From Nocardiopsis sp. N85 (GTDB lineage Bacteria > Actinomycetota > Actinomycetes > Streptosporangiales > Streptosporangiaceae), in NCBI RefSeq assembly GCF_028882275.1, contig NZ_JARBUT010000022.1:46229-110228 (forward strand): a stretch of DNA of 64,000 bases, given 5' to 3'. Numbering within the stretch: position 1 is the first letter of the stretch; each line of letters begins with the position of its first letter. The notes beneath the pieces are model-generated. The model searched no databases and had not been told where the DNA came from. It worked only from the letters and a program-made list of their open reading frames with translations. Below, one piece after another: positions 63,060 to 64,000 of this stretch. The position numbers and the translations under genes are program-made.

Positions 63060-63152
63060 GTGTCGGGAATGAAGGGTCTGCTCGTCATCGTGGGGGTCAT
63101 GGTGGGCTTCATCGCCGTTCTCGCCATCATCGCGTCGGTGATCGCGTCGTGA
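63060..63152 (+). CDS. 30-residue single-pass membrane peptide coupled to sixA
   Basis: GTG 63060 begins a peptide with the membrane helix LLVIVGVMVGFIAVLAIIAS. It is almost all hydrophobic, with one Lys before the helix. The stop overlaps the sixA GTG as GTGA, a strong sign of translation. A G-rich ribosome site precedes it and TACCCT lies at 63018. ATG 63069 is an alternative start. It is too short for routine gene callers. Confidence 0.5.
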   Translation: MSGMKGLLVIVGVMVGFIAVLAIIASVIAS

Positions 63153-63640
63153 ACGGTCGTACGCTCCTCCTGCTCCGTCATGCCAAGGCCGAGGCGGGAT
63201 ACGGGGTCATCGATCACGACCGTTCCCTCACCGACCGGGGAAGGAGCCAGGCCGAGGCGGTCGGGCGCCTCCTCGCCGAGCAGGGGTACGCCCCGGACCA
63301 CGTGATCTGTTCGTCGGCGAAGCGCACCCGCCAGACCTTGGACGGTGTCCTGGGGGTACTGGGGGGACAGGAGACGTTCACCGCCCCGGAGATCGACTAC
63401 TCGGAGCCGGCGTACACGGCGGGCGTGGACTCCCTGGTCGAGCTGATCACCTACGTCGACCCGCGAGTGCGCACCCTCCTGGTGGTGGGGCACAACCCGA
63501 CCATCGCCCAACTGGCCGCCTCGTTCGTGGGCAACGAGGCCCTGGTGTCGTACTCCCCGGCCACCGTCTCCGCGGTGGAACTGGAGGTCGAGTGGCTCTA
63601 CGCGGCCCCGGGCACGGGGACGGGGCGCCTGCTCAACTGA
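63149..63640 (+). CDS. SixA-like phosphohistidine phosphatase
   Basis: A 163-residue histidine phosphatase. R10-H11 in LLLLRHAKAEAGYGV is the phospho-acceptor motif, SSAKRTRQTLDGVLGV supplies the second Arg, and VVGHNPTIAQLAASF holds the second catalytic His. SixA proteins dephosphorylate histidine-phosphorylated proteins. The GTG start overlaps the upstream micro-gene stop, so translation is coupled. Confidence 0.9.
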   Translation: MNGRTLLLLRHAKAEAGYGVIDHDRSLTDRGRSQAEAVGRLLAEQGYAPDHVICSSAKRTRQTLDGVLGVLGGQETFTAPEIDYSEPAYTAGVDSLVELITYVDPRVRTLLVVGHNPTIAQLAASFVGNEALVSYSPATVSAVELEVEWLYAAPGTGTGRLLN

Positions 63641-63902
63641 ATGTGACCCAGGGCACGCACGGGATCGTTTGCGTCGAACCGGAGCGAGGGGTAACGTTCT
63701 CCGAGTCGCCTCCGACGGGCCCAAGGCTCCGAGGGGCACGACCGAGCGAGACGAACGCGAAAGCGGGCGAGTCGGTCGATCTTCTCCTCTCCGAAATCCA
63801 ACGGTCCGAAGCAGTGCTGCGGACATGTAAAATCGGAGAGCGCTTCCAAAGGAAACAGAGGAAGCGAGTCCTTCACTTCAGAAGGTTCCGGAAAGCGCCG
63901 AT
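63641..63902. other. Interval upstream of the terminal promoter
   Basis: No coding frame is convincing. TAAAAT near 63827-63832 could be an additional upstream promoter -10. The lowered GC and A-rich patches are typical of stable-RNA promoter regions. Confidence 0.35.
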
Positions 63903-63931
63903 TTGGCGGGACACGGAAACGCTGATAAAGT
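63903..63931 (+). promoter_or_regulatory. Stable-RNA-type promoter at window end
   Basis: TTGGCG (63903-63908), a 17-bp spacer and TAAAGT (63926-63931) are followed by an A-rich leader with GCGGAAACGCAAACG. The pattern resembles actinomycete rrn promoters (GATAAAGT). A 16S rRNA gene would then start outside the window. Confidence 0.45.
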
Positions 63932-64000
63932 GAGGGCACAACAAAGCGGAAACGCAAACGTCTTCCACGGAAGAGCACGAGCGGACCTTCGAGGTCCGGG

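Overview
The window is high-GC actinomycete chromosome, most likely Nocardiopsis or a close Streptosporangiales relative. This is inferred from the codon bias, the many leaderless-type starts and the gene order. The right half (about 30.3-64 kb) follows a block conserved between Streptomyces and Mycobacterium: metallophosphoesterase, ponA-type PBP, a wblA/whiB4-type regulator, two ArsA-like ATPases, DUF4177, RidA, Nudix, MBL hydrolase, crp, nth, a CoA-pyrophosphatase-type Nudix, marP, bldG with its anti-sigma partner, a DUF1998 helicase, the tad/ssd locus, a Fic-like gene, acs and hppA.

Layout. 1-9 kb is chromosome: the end of a TPR protein, an MpaB-like oxygenase, a secreted AA10 lytic polysaccharide monooxygenase, a DUF418 membrane protein, a MarR/EamA/OYE divergent unit with visible operators, an L7/L12-like protein and a serine hydrolase. 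9.13-30.28 kb is mobile DNA: two integrative elements in tandem at the 3' end of tRNA-Pro(CGG). The intact tRNA gene lies at 30281-30357. Shortened copies of its 3' end at 13310-13352 and 9134-9175 mark the other junctions. Each junction has its own hairpin terminator and each element has its own pair of end repeats.

Element A (9.13-13.31 kb) is a remnant with a deleted integrase, a HATPase/small-protein pair, an XRE regulator, an HD hydrolase and an excisionase. Element B (13.31-30.28 kb) is an actinomycete integrative and conjugative element (AICE). It has a Kor-like GntR repressor coupled to a Pif-like Nudix protein, a repressible transfer operon (Wbl-like protein, small membrane proteins, DUF2637/SpdB-like protein, FtsK/TraB translocase), a Prim-Pol plus DUF3987 replication pair, a small DNA methylase, Xis and a tyrosine integrase. 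Its left end carries a lower-GC restriction-modification island: a NaeI-family endonuclease, a C5-methyltransferase and a divergent MrcB-N/PD-(D/E)xK nuclease. Imperfect 55-bp direct repeats flank this island.

Features that ordinary annotation would miss are two short-repeat arrays in element B that look like Rep- or TraB-binding sites, a duplicated leader in front of two of its operons, a 33-codon gene with a near-ideal ribosome site between int and the attachment site, palindromes at the att end, a micro-ORF relay before the nudL-like gene, a 30-residue membrane peptide coupled to sixA, and a structured gene-free interval before ssd. The last 100 bases look like an rRNA-type promoter. All function calls come from reading motifs; no database search was run.
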